Assembly (NCBI GenBank): GCA_016212845.1
Contig: JACRDR010000224.1
Span: 1 to 13,672, forward strand
Direction: 5' to 3'
DNA length: 13,672 nucleotides
Source: Elusimicrobiota bacterium
Lineage (GTDB): Bacteria > Elusimicrobiota > Elusimicrobia > UBA1565 > JACRDR01
The notes under the pieces were generated by a model. That model saw only the letters and a program-made list of their open reading frames with translations, made no database searches and was not told where the DNA came from. Below are positions 7,323 to 13,026 of this stretch, piece after piece. The stretch's first letter is position 1, and the number at the start of each line of letters is the position of its first letter. Position numbers and translations under genes: made by a program.

Positions 7323-7774
7323 ACGTCGTCCTCGTCGAGCCCGAGATCCACTGGAACACCGGCAACATCGGCCGGACCTGCGTGGCCACCCGCACGAACC
7401 TGCACCTGGTGAAGCCGCTCGGCTACAAAATCGACTCGGCGCAGATCCGCCGCTCCGGCCTCGACTACTGGCCCAAGCTCAAGCTTACCGTGCACGAGAG
7501 CTTCGCCGCCTTCGAAGCCTTCCTGCCGAAGGACGCCTCGCTCCTCCTTTTCTCGACCCACGCCGAGACCTCTTTCTGGGACGCGCCCTACCGGGAGGAC
7601 TCCTTCCTCCTGTTCGGCAAGGAGTCCGAGGGCTTTTCCCAGGACATTCGCGACCGCTACGCGGGCCGCTTCTACCGCGTGCCCGTCTCGACGGACGTGC
7701 GCTCGCTGAACCTCTCTTCTTGCGCCGCCGTATGCCTCTTCGAAGGCTTGCGCCGGGTCGGCGCCCGCTGGTAA
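7319..7774 (+). CDS. trmL: tRNA (cytidine(34)-2'-O)-methyltransferase TrmL
   Basis: This minimal SPOUT methyltransferase modifies the wobble-position ribose in tRNA-Leu species, using S-adenosylmethionine, as a dimer. The 151 residues match the short TrmL length, with no N-terminal extension. SpoU motifs are clear: NTGNIGRTC at 13-21, LLFGKESEGF at 97-106, and VRSLNLSSCAAVCLFEGLRR at about 127-146. The GYKIDSAQIRRSGLDYWP segment before the middle motif is typical of TrmL. The start is GTG at 7319, overlapping the MFS stop (GTGA), which gives the standard N-terminus VNVVLVEPEIHWNTGN. It is probably translated by coupling to the MFS gene, an association I cannot explain functionally. A related family member acting on another RNA is possible but less likely. 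Confidence 0.93.
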   Translation: MNVVLVEPEIHWNTGNIGRTCVATRTNLHLVKPLGYKIDSAQIRRSGLDYWPKLKLTVHESFAAFEAFLPKDASLLLFSTHAETSFWDAPYREDSFLLFGKESEGFSQDIRDRYAGRFYRVPVSTDVRSLNLSSCAAVCLFEGLRRVGARW

Positions 7775-7784
7775 GCTTTTAGGG

Positions 7785-8561
7785 ATGGCCGCCCCCAAGG
7801 CCCCCTTCACGCCCAAAGACGCCTTCACCGCCGCCGCCATCGCGGGCGTCACCCTCGTCCTGGTCGCCTCGATCCTCATGTCCGCCGAACGGGTGAAGCG
7901 CGACTCGGCGGAGTCGATCGTCGACGCGATCGCCTCGGCGAACAAGAAGCGCATCCTCTTGGGCAAGCCCGCGGTCACCGGCCGCGTCGACGACTCGAGC
8001 GTTTTGGTCGCCGAAGGCGAGATCGACGGCCAGGAGTGGGACAAGCTCCCCTACCTCTTCACCGGCGCCGAGAAGCCCCGCGAAGCCTGCATTCTCGCGG
8101 CCGCGACACGGCGCTCGGACGGCCCCGCGGGTTCGTCCCAGAAACCCTACGACCGCTGGGGCGTCTGCTCGAGCGCGAAAGGAGAGACGGCCGCGTTCGA
8201 GGGCGGCTGCCCGCTCGACTGCCGCGAGGAAGCGCCGCCGCCCCCGCCCGTCGCCTCCCCGCCGGTCGTCCGCCCCCAGCCTCCGCCCCCGGTCGTGACG
8301 CCTCGGAGGGCGATCGTCGTGGAAATGCCGGAGCTCGCGCCCGATAAGCCGGCGAAAAAGCAGGGCTGCTCCGCCACCGGCTGCTTCGGCACGAGCTGCT
8401 GCGACACCGTCACCGACCGCTGCGCGGCCTGCCCCGGCGCCGCGTGCTGCGCGCAGATGTCCGGCTGCAACGGCACCTGCCAGTCCGAGGAAGACTGCAC
8501 CATCGGCTGCTCCTGCGTGAAGCTCCCCGGCAGCCCATGGGGCAACTGCCGCGGCAAGTAA
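7785..8561 (+). CDS. Membrane-anchored Cys-rich protein, function unknown
   Basis: A 258-residue protein whose family I do not recognise. One membrane segment lies at about 14-32 (AAAIAGVTLVLVASILM), followed by a positively charged stretch, so the rest could lie outside the membrane. Residues about 40-146 form a small domain with four Cys (102, 128, 142, 146). Residues about 150-174 are a Pro-rich spacer. Residues 195-255 form a compact module with 14 Cys in about 61 residues, including CC pairs at 205-206 and 221-222. The successive gaps are 4, 4, 0, 6, 2, 4, 0, 5, 3, 5, 3, 1 and 10 residues. Such density outside the cytoplasm suggests several disulfides, loosely like granulin or knottin repeats, but metal binding is possible. 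It begins ten bases after trmL and ends 15 bases before mscS, so it may belong to that run. The ATG at 7785 has AGGG directly upstream. Confidence 0.8.
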   Translation: MAAPKAPFTPKDAFTAAAIAGVTLVLVASILMSAERVKRDSAESIVDAIASANKKRILLGKPAVTGRVDDSSVLVAEGEIDGQEWDKLPYLFTGAEKPREACILAAATRRSDGPAGSSQKPYDRWGVCSSAKGETAAFEGGCPLDCREEAPPPPPVASPPVVRPQPPPPVVTPRRAIVVEMPELAPDKPAKKQGCSATGCFGTSCCDTVTDRCAACPGAACCAQMSGCNGTCQSEEDCTIGCSCVKLPGSPWGNCRGK

Positions 8562-8563
8562 AG

Positions 8564-8569
8564 TAAACT
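8564..8569 (+). promoter_or_regulatory. -10 box for the MscS-type gene
   Basis: TAAACT in the 15-base gap after the Cys-rich gene ends seven bases before the ATG at 8577. No Shine-Dalgarno site is present. It suggests the channel gene can be transcribed on its own with almost no leader. Confidence 0.4.
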
Positions 8570-8576
8570 GCCGCCC

Positions 8577-9626
8577 ATGGAGCTCCTAGAGACCGGGTAT
8601 TTCGGCTATACCCTTCGCACCCACCTTTCCGCGTTGTCCGTCTTCCTCGGCTTTCTGCTCGGATTCCGGCTCGCCCGCGGCCTCGTCCTCGAGCGCCTGC
8701 GCGCCCTGGCCGCCAAGACGACGACGAAGATCGACGATCTCATCGTCGAACTGCTCGACATGGTCCGCACCCCCGAGCAGTACCTCGTGGCGTTCTGGCT
8801 CGCGACGCGCCCCTACGCGTTCCCCGACTGGCTCGAGAAGGGCTTCCGCGCCGTCGTCGTGATCGCGGTCACGTTCCGCGCGGTCACGATGCTCCAGCGC
8901 GCGCTCGCCTTCGGGCTCACGGCGGCGACCGACGACACCGCGCCCGGCGGCGCGCAGACGCGGCGCACCGTGACCCTCCTCGCGAACGCGACGGTCTGGA
9001 TCGTGGCGGTCCTCTTCGTGCTCAGCAACCTCGGCTTCGACATCACGTCGATGATCGCGGGTCTCGGCATCGGCGGCATCGCGGTCGCGCTCGCGGCCCA
9101 AGCGGTGCTCGGCGACCTCTTCTCCGCCGTCGCGATCTGGCTCGACCGCCCCTTCGAGCTCGGCGACGCGATCAGCTTCGACGGCTTCTCCGGCTCGGTC
9201 GAGGACATCGGCATCAAGACCACCCGGGTACGCGCGGCCTCCGGAGAGCTGCTCGTCGTCCCGAACGCGAGCCTGACCTCGACGAAGATCCAGAACTTCA
9301 AGAGGATGGCCGAGCGGCGCGTGGTGCTGCCGCTCCAGGTCTCCTACAAGACGCCGCTCGAGACGCTCGCCCGCCTGCCCGGGCTCGTGGAGGCGATCGT
9401 GAAGAAGGACGACCGGCTGCGCTTCGACCGCGCGCACGTCGACAAGCTCAGCGAGTCCTCGATCGACCTGGAAGTGGTGTATTGGGTCCGGACGGACGAT
9501 TACGGCGTGCACATGGCCGCGAAGGAGCGGCTGCTTTTGGCGGTACTCAAGGCGCTCGAGCAGGAGCGGGTGGAGATCCCCTATCCCCACCGCGCGGTCA
9601 TCATGACCGGTCCGACAGCTTCTTGA
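8577..9626 (+). CDS. Small-conductance mechanosensitive channel, MscS family
   Basis: This is a membrane tension-gated channel that releases solutes on osmotic downshock. It has 349 residues, longer than the 286-residue E. coli MscS because of an additional N-terminal membrane region (helices near 17-32, 80-105 and 130-155). The pore helix and following beta domain are clear. GLGIGGIAVALAAQAVLGDL starts near residue 162, then RPFELGDAISFDGFSGSVED, then RTTR-like KTTRVRAASGELLVVPNASL. The C-terminal alpha/beta vestibule domain runs to about 345. The Gly/Ala-rich pore helix is as expected for a true channel. The ATG at 8577 is preceded by TAAACT seven bases upstream and no Shine-Dalgarno site. 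The 3' end overlaps the convergent ferredoxin gene by 26 bases. Confidence 0.93.
   Translation: MELLETGYFGYTLRTHLSALSVFLGFLLGFRLARGLVLERLRALAAKTTTKIDDLIVELLDMVRTPEQYLVAFWLATRPYAFPDWLEKGFRAVVVIAVTFRAVTMLQRALAFGLTAATDDTAPGGAQTRRTVTLLANATVWIVAVLFVLSNLGFDITSMIAGLGIGGIAVALAAQAVLGDLFSAVAIWLDRPFELGDAISFDGFSGSVEDIGIKTTRVRAASGELLVVPNASLTSTKIQNFKRMAERRVVLPLQVSYKTPLETLARLPGLVEAIVKKDDRLRFDRAHVDKLSESSIDLEVVYWVRTDDYGVHMAAKERLLLAVLKALEQERVEIPYPHRAVIMTGPTAS
9595..9609. repeat. Short palindrome at convergent 3' ends
   Basis: CGGTCA at 9595-9600 is exactly complementary to TGACCG at 9604-9609 around TCA, a six-pair hairpin. It lies in the last MscS codons and includes the ferredoxin stop codon. With no intergenic space here, it may serve as a weak terminator on either side, but there is no T-run. 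Confidence 0.35.
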
Positions 9627-9894
9627 CCAAGGCCGGCACGTCCTCCGGCGCGACCTTGCTGTACCACTCGCCGCTCGGGTAGACGAACAGGTTCGGGCCC
9701 TCGGCGCAGCGGTCGAGGCAGCCCGAACGGGCCACGCGGATCTTCGACTTCAGCCCGGCCTCCTTGACCGCCTCCTTGAGCGCGCGGCAGATCTCGTCGC
9801 CTCCCGCGCCGGGATTCGCGCAGGCGGCCTTCCCCTCCCGGACGTTCGTGCACACGAAAACCGTCTTCTCGAACGGGACGCTCTTCTTCTCCAT
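9601..9894 (-). CDS. Thioredoxin-like [2Fe-2S] ferredoxin
   Basis: A 97-residue cytoplasmic electron carrier of the thioredoxin-fold [2Fe-2S] type, similar to the C-terminal part of NuoE-like proteins. The four cluster ligands are C15, C25, C59 and C63, following the family pattern of two Cys about ten apart, then CLDRC. The downstream GPNLFVYPSGEWYSKV (about 66-81) and the final EDVPALVKKL are typical. C36 is not expected to bind the cluster. The ATG at 9894 has AAGGGG upstream. It begins one base after the stop of the YdjM-like gene (TGA, C, ATG), so the pair is translationally coupled. The redox partner is unknown, and nothing in the neighbourhood names one. The stop lies inside the last codons of the convergent mscS. 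Confidence 0.92.
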   Translation of the reverse strand: MEKKSVPFEKTVFVCTNVREGKAACANPGAGGDEICRALKEAVKEAGLKSKIRVARSGCLDRCAEGPNLFVYPSGEWYSKVAPEDVPALVKKLSDRS

Positions 9895-9895
9895 G

Positions 9896-10375
9896 TCACC
9901 CCTTTCGGCGGATGCTCAGCCAAAGCAGCAGCGCGGTCGGCGCCCAGATCATGAGCAGTTCCATCGAAAGCACGTGCAGCCCGCGCTCGCTGAAGAAATT
10001 CGCGCCGATCGGCGAGACAGGGATCGGCCGCCACGGCAGGAAATATCGCTCGGCCGAGTACGGCCACAGGAACGCGACGCCCCTTCCGCCGTCGGTCAGC
10101 ATGTCGAGGAACGGGTGCGTCAGCGCGGCGAGCAGCAGGAGCGGATAGGCCTTGCCGCCGGCGAGCGCCAGGACCGCCGCCGCCAGGCACGAGTGCGTCG
10201 CGCCGCGGTGGCCCCAGGGCGCGTCGTAAGGCACCTTATAGAGTAATCCGACGACGTCGAGGTCCGCGAGGCACGCCAAGGCGGCCGAGCGCGCGAGCAG
10301 ACCTACTGATGCGTCCGACTTGAGGGCGCGCGTCAGACCGACGGCGAAGAACGCGTGCGTGGGGATGCTGGCCAT
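9896..10375 (-). CDS. YdjM/DUF457-type membrane-bound predicted metal-dependent hydrolase
   Basis: A 159-residue protein with several hydrophobic segments (about 24-46, 63-90, 130-154). It carries the family's histidine/aspartate signatures: PTH near residue 6, DLD at 38-40, HRGATHS at 56-62, and THPFLDMLTDGG at 86-97. The E. coli homologue YdjM is a LexA-regulated inner-membrane protein; the reaction has not been shown and the hydrolase label is by family. No SOS-box-like sequence is visible upstream. The ATG at 10375 is 17 bases from the divergent EVE gene start, so the two promoters must overlap. The ferredoxin gene begins one base after the stop. A full-length protein with the usual start is likely. 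Confidence 0.85.
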   Translation of the reverse strand: MASIPTHAFFAVGLTRALKSDASVGLLARSAALACLADLDVVGLLYKVPYDAPWGHRGATHSCLAAAVLALAGGKAYPLLLLAALTHPFLDMLTDGGRGVAFLWPYSAERYFLPWRPIPVSPIGANFFSERGLHVLSMELLMIWAPTALLLWLSIRRKG

Positions 10376-10380
10376 TTAGC

Positions 10381-10386
10381 TAAAAT
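10381..10386 (+). promoter_or_regulatory. -10 box for the EVE-domain gene
   Basis: TAAAAT ends six bases before the GTG at 10393, the spacing expected if transcription starts at the start codon. It lies within a 17-base gap between divergent genes. There is no Shine-Dalgarno site and no convincing -35 hexamer. Confidence 0.55.
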
Positions 10387-10392
10387 CGGTCC

Positions 10393-10848
10393 GTGGCGAA
10401 AAAGCACTGGCTCATGAAGTCGGAGCCCTACGTCTTCTCGATCGACGACTTGAAGCGCGACGGCACGAGCGGCTGGAACGGCGTCCGCAACTATATGGCC
10501 CGCAACTTCATGAAGGCCATGTCCTTGGGGGACCTCGTCTTATTCTACCATTCGAGCGTGGACCCGGCCGGGGTCGCAGGGCTCATGGAGGTCTCGAAGC
10601 TCGCCTATCCCGATCCGACTCAGTTCGACAAGAAAAGCGAGTACTTCGAGCCGCGAGCGACGAAGGAAAGGCCGGTCTGGTACCACGTCGACGTGACGTT
10701 CGTCGAGAAGTTCCAGAAATTCGTGACCCTCGACTCCCTCAAGAAGCAGCCGACGCTCAAGTCGATGGTCCTCTTCCAGAACTCCCGTCTGTCCGTCCAG
10801 CCCGTCGAGCGCGCCGCCTTCGAGAAGGTCGTCTCGCTCGGCCGTTAG
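10393..10848 (+). CDS. EVE-domain protein
   Basis: A 151-residue single-domain protein of the EVE family, a PUA-like fold. Relatives bind modified bases such as 5-methylcytosine in DNA, or modified RNA. Family hallmarks are the N-terminal WLMKSEPYVFSIDDL (6-20), then WNGVRNYMARNFM (about 28-40), GDLVLFYHSS (about 46-55), AGLMEVSKLAYPDPTQFD, and WYHVDVTFVEKF. The C-terminus ends with LSVQPVERAAFEKV, as in this family. The start is GTG at 10393, chosen by homology and by the TAAAAT box six bases upstream. The stop TAG overlaps the convergent gene's stop by three bases. No restriction or modification gene is adjacent, so its ligand cannot be inferred from context. Confidence 0.93.
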   Translation: MAKKHWLMKSEPYVFSIDDLKRDGTSGWNGVRNYMARNFMKAMSLGDLVLFYHSSVDPAGVAGLMEVSKLAYPDPTQFDKKSEYFEPRATKERPVWYHVDVTFVEKFQKFVTLDSLKKQPTLKSMVLFQNSRLSVQPVERAAFEKVVSLGR

Positions 10849-11627
10849 TGCCGGCTAATCCAGGCTCCGTTGTTCTCGAACGGGAACACCTGCCACGACG
10901 GCTTCGCGTTTCCGCAGTGAGCCTCGATCGTGTCGACCCAGACGATCGGGCCCTTGCCGTCGGCCGGATCGCCGTAGCCCGCGTAGTACGCCACGCCGTC
11001 CTTCGACGCGTCGCCGCAGTTGCCGCGCTTGCAGTTGAAGCCGAAGCGGCGGTCGCGAGCCCGCAGCTCTTTCACCACCTTGTCCATGAACTCCCAGGTC
11101 CCGCCCTGATCTTGGCAGGAACGCGCGAGCAGCTCGGGGTTCTGCGAAGCCACGCCCTCGACGACGGAGCGCAGGTTCGGCACGGTCCCGTTCCACACGC
11201 CGGGGCTGGGATTAGGACCTAGCTCCGGCTCGGGCTCCGCCACCTTCACGACGACGTCGGCGGAAGCGTGGCCGAACCACTCGACCTTCTCGCGCACCAT
11301 GCGCCACTTGAAGTGATACTCGCCGGGAGCCGCCGGAGCCTTTACCTCGAAAGAAAACACCGCTTCCTTGCCGGGCGGCGTCGAAGCCGGAACCGAGAGG
11401 CGGCCGCGGCGCCAGTTCGTATTATCGGTCGATTCCTGCGCTCCCAACTTATAGCCCGCGGCGGCGGTCCACGTCGAAGTCCCGCTGTTCTTCATGCGCA
11501 GCTCCACGCGAAACGTCTGGCCCGGCTTCATCGATGAGGGAGGGGGCGTCTGGGCGACGAACGACGCGCCGTTTTTCAGCGCCGCCGCGTCCGCGAGACC
11601 GAATACCAGCGTCCATAGCAGGACCAT
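10845..11627 (-). CDS. Secreted NBR1-Ig-like domain protein with unknown C-terminal domain
   Basis: A 260-residue exported protein. Residues 1-15 (MVLLWTLVFGLADAA) are a signal peptide. Residues about 18-130 match the NBR1-type Ig-like fold found in many bacterial surface and secreted proteins. Signs are VAQTPPPSSMKPGQTFRVEL, the KNSGTSTWTAAAGYKLG strand pair, and the closing PGEYHFKWRMVRE with WFG. A Pro/Glu linker spans about 131-142. The last 118 residues are a separate domain with Cys at 171, 199, 204 and 238 and the stretches FGFNCKRGNCGDASKD and IVWVDTIEAHCG. I recall similar pieces in hypothetical secreted proteins but know no function. The ATG at 11627 has GAGGAG five bases upstream (11638-11633). 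A TATCCT box sits 24 bases upstream, so unlike its neighbours it has a leader with a good ribosome binding site. Confidence 0.85.
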   Translation of the reverse strand: MVLLWTLVFGLADAAALKNGASFVAQTPPPSSMKPGQTFRVELRMKNSGTSTWTAAAGYKLGAQESTDNTNWRRGRLSVPASTPPGKEAVFSFEVKAPAAPGEYHFKWRMVREKVEWFGHASADVVVKVAEPEPELGPNPSPGVWNGTVPNLRSVVEGVASQNPELLARSCQDQGGTWEFMDKVVKELRARDRRFGFNCKRGNCGDASKDGVAYYAGYGDPADGKGPIVWVDTIEAHCGNAKPSWQVFPFENNGAWISRH

Positions 11628-11632
11628 ACGCG

Positions 11633-11638
11633 CTCCTC
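11633..11638 (-). promoter_or_regulatory. Ribosome binding site of the NBR1-Ig gene
   Basis: GAGGAG on the minus strand, five bases before the ATG at 11627. It decides this start and contrasts with the many genes here that lack such a site. Confidence 0.7.
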
Positions 11639-11651
11639 GCCGGGTACGCTC

Positions 11652-11657
11652 AGGATA
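11652..11657 (-). promoter_or_regulatory. Possible -10 box for the NBR1-Ig gene
   Basis: TATCCT on the minus strand, 24 bases before the ATG, leaving room for a short leader with a Shine-Dalgarno site. The same hexamer precedes the divergent DUF6496-like gene. No clear -35 hexamer is present. Confidence 0.35.
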
Positions 11658-11788
11658 GCCGGATCGGTGCCGGATCGCCCTTCATGATTTCGGAAAGAGG
11701 AACAATACCGCCAAAATCGGCGCTTTTTGTGGCCGGCGAAAGCGGCCTCAAGCGGCCTTGAGATCGCGAAACCTCCACACGCCCGCGC
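11658..11788. other. Gap between divergent genes, no gene seen
   Basis: This is most of the longest non-coding stretch (11628-11811). On the plus strand it holds a small stem CGCC/GGCG (11709-11712 with 11719-11722) followed by a T-run at 11724-11728. It also holds CTCAAG/CTTGAG (11747-11752 with 11757-11762) around CGGC, within two near-repeats beginning AGCGGCCT (11741 and 11751). None is strong enough to name. The 3' extension of the leftward glycosylase frame stops at 11788, at the edge of this gap. Confidence 0.3.
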
Positions 11789-12390
11789 TATCCTAAGTAC
11801 GAGGAGGCGTTATGACCAGATACGGCAAGACCGCTCAGAGGATGGTCCACAAGGAACTGACGCACCGCAAGCATCAGAGCAAGCGCCGCACGAGCCGCAC
11901 TCCGGCGATCGCGATCGGCCTCACCCAGGCGAGACGCGCGGGCGGCAAGGTCCCGGCGACCTACTAGCGTTCCCCAGGGCTCGACGGCGCCGGGACGGCG
12001 GCGGAACAGCGGGTGGCACTCGGGATGCGAAACGGTGCTCCACCGGCGGCGCAGGGCCCGGTCGCGCGCCGAGAGTTTCGCGAGCAGGTGCTTCCATTCG
12101 CGCGCGACTTGGCCGGCGTTCACGGCGATCCTCCGGCGCGCGCGCGCCGCGCCGACTTTTCTCCGGTCGAACGCGTAGCCCCGCCGGACGGACTCCGCGT
12201 GCACCGCGGCGAGATACGCGTTGATGGAAGCGATCGGCGACTTCTGCGCCTTGAACCGGTCGAGCTGAGGATGATGCCGGTAGCCCTTCGTCCGCCCGCG
12301 CAGCACCGCCTGGGCTAAAAGCGCCTCGCGCCAGAGCGCGACCAGGCCCTTCGCGTCGAGGTATTTCGGGTGGAGACTCCAGAGTCTCAC
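11788..12390 (-). CDS. Pyrimidine-dimer DNA glycosylase with 3' extension
   Basis: A base-excision repair enzyme of the T4 endonuclease V / Pyr_excise family, expected to cut UV-induced pyrimidine dimers by glycosylase and lyase action. The first about 145 residues fit the bacterial family: RLWSLHPKYLD at 2-12, GLVALWREALLAQAVL at about 15-30, TKGYRHHPQLDRF at about 34-46, and HPLFRRRPGAVEPW near the end. Relatives normally stop just after the EPW motif. Here the frame stays open for about 56 more residues to a TAG at 11788, running antisense through the entire DUF6496-like gene. The tail has no recognisable domain. The start is GTG at 12390, overlapping the DUF2177 stop by four bases (GTGA), which gives the family's N-terminus. 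The gene is probably cotranscribed with DUF2177. A lost stop codon is the simplest explanation of the extension. Confidence 0.85.
   Translation of the reverse strand: MRLWSLHPKYLDAKGLVALWREALLAQAVLRGRTKGYRHHPQLDRFKAQKSPIASINAYLAAVHAESVRRGYAFDRRKVGAARARRRIAVNAGQVAREWKHLLAKLSARDRALRRRWSTVSHPECHPLFRRRPGAVEPWGTLVGRRDLAARASRLGEADRDRRSAARAALALMLAVRQFLVDHPLSGLAVSGHNASSYLG
11789..11794 (+). promoter_or_regulatory. Possible -10 box for the DUF6496-like gene
   Basis: TATCCT ends 17 bases before the ATG at 11812, so a leader of about ten bases with the Shine-Dalgarno site would be made. No good -35 hexamer is found. Confidence 0.35.
11801..11807 (+). promoter_or_regulatory. Ribosome binding site of the DUF6496-like gene
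   Basis: GAGGAGG ends four bases before the ATG at 11812. It is a strong Shine-Dalgarno site that supports translation of this very short gene. Confidence 0.7.
11812..11967 (+). CDS. Small basic DUF6496-like protein
   Basis: A 51-residue, strongly basic protein running from the ATG at 11812 to the TAG at 11965-11967. Its second half, with AIAIGLTQARRAGGKVP at about 33-49, matches the core I recall for small DUF6496 proteins (SRKQAIAIALSEARRAG type), and the Lys/Arg/His-rich first half is typical too. Function is unknown; the charge and size fit a nucleic-acid-binding role, but that is inference. A strong Shine-Dalgarno site and a TATCCT box precede it. The whole gene lies antisense to the 3' extension of the leftward DNA glycosylase frame. 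The homology and ribosome binding site argue that the small gene is real. Confidence 0.75.
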   Translation: MTRYGKTAQRMVHKELTHRKHQSKRRTSRTPAIAIGLTQARRAGGKVPATY

Positions 12391-12719
12391 GCCGCGGCCT
12401 TGTAGGCGGCGCAGGCGGCGAGCGTCGTCAGCACCACGCCCCACGAGACGTCGACCGCCGAGACGAGCCCGCCCCAATTCGACAGGACGGCCATGTTGGT
12501 GAGATCGTAGACGCCGTAGACGAGCAGGCCGAGGGCGGCGCCGTGGAGGGCCGCGGCGCGAAGGCCGCCGGAACGCAGCGCCGGCTCCGCGCAGAAGTAC
12601 AGGATGCCCGCGCCGTAGAGAGCGTAGAACGCGAACGCGGCGGGCCAATAGGCGCGCGGCGCCATGAGGTGGCCGAGGTGCCGGCGGTAGAACGCGCTCA
12701 TCAGCACGCCCAACCACAA
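12387..12719 (-). CDS. DUF2177 family membrane protein, start uncertain
   Basis: A small four-helix membrane protein of unknown function. Family traits are LDLLWLGVLMSAFYRRHLGHL at the N-terminus, VYGVYDLTNMAVLSNW in the third helix, and DVSWGVVLTTLAACAAY at the end. The first standard start codon is TTG at 12719, inside the first helix. Homology continues upstream in the same frame to about 12770 (WAAGAFVTLALDL), which would give the usual length of about 127 residues, but no ATG, GTG or TTG lies there. The only near-cognate start is CTG at 12734. The upstream small charged gene ends at 12772 in another frame, one base off. The coordinates give the minimal conventional frame and probably miss the true N-terminus. 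The stop overlaps the glycosylase GTG start. Confidence 0.75.
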   Translation of the reverse strand: MWLGVLMSAFYRRHLGHLMAPRAYWPAAFAFYALYGAGILYFCAEPALRSGGLRAAALHGAALGLLVYGVYDLTNMAVLSNWGGLVSAVDVSWGVVLTTLAACAAYKAAA

Positions 12720-12771
12720 GAGGTCGAGCGCCAGCGTGACGAACGCGCCCGCCGCCCAGCCTGCGGCGAGC

Positions 12772-12972
12772 CTACTCGTCGTCTTCGTCGGAGCGGACGT
12801 CGGTGATCCGCTCTTCGCCGAGCTCGGCGGGCCCCATGTCGGGCTCCGCTTCCTCTTCCTCGACCGTCTCTTCGGGCTCGGACCGGCTGCGCTCGGGAGC
12901 GGGCGTCGGAAGCGGCGCGGGCTGCTTGGGCTTCGCCTTCGCCTTGGGCTTGCTCTTCTGTTTCTTAGCCAC
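12772..12972 (-). CDS. Small charged low-complexity protein
   Basis: A 66-residue protein starting with GTG at 12972. The first about 20 residues are Lys/Ala/Pro-rich (AKKQKSKPKAKAKPK), the middle is Pro/Ser, and the last 35 are acidic (EETVEEEEAEPD, then RSDEDDE). It is disordered by composition, has no membrane segment, and I recognise no family. It is supported by a perfect TATAAT eight bases upstream and by its position as the first gene of a leftward run with DUF2177 and the glycosylase. There is no Shine-Dalgarno site. A frame change of one base near its stop would lead into the DUF2177 N-terminus, so the two may be linked. Confidence 0.6.
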   Translation of the reverse strand: MAKKQKSKPKAKAKPKQPAPLPTPAPERSRSEPEETVEEEEAEPDMGPAELGEERITDVRSDEDDE

Positions 12973-12980
12973 GGGCCCGC

Positions 12981-12986
12981 ATTATA
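12981..12986 (-). promoter_or_regulatory. -10 box of the charged-protein gene
   Basis: A perfect TATAAT on the minus strand, eight bases before the GTG at 12972. Seventeen bases upstream is TTTCCA (13009-13004), a four-of-six match to TTGACA. The same six bases read on the other strand give TGGAAA, which is 17 bases from the TACCCT of the divergent protease gene. Confidence 0.6.
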
Positions 12987-13026
12987 CAGCGTCGGAATCC
13001 CCCTGGAAAGTCAAAGCCGCAGGGGC

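Noticed and set aside
8586..9590. Leftward 334-residue open frame
   Set aside because: Antisense to the MscS-type channel, with Arg/Glu-rich composition.
10376..10400. LexA/SOS box upstream of the YdjM-like gene
   Set aside because: No CTGT/ACAG or GAAC/GTTC dyad is visible in the gap; E. coli regulation cannot be transferred.
11709..11728. Intrinsic terminator (short stem plus T-run)
   Set aside because: The stem is only four pairs and no rightward gene lies upstream to be terminated.
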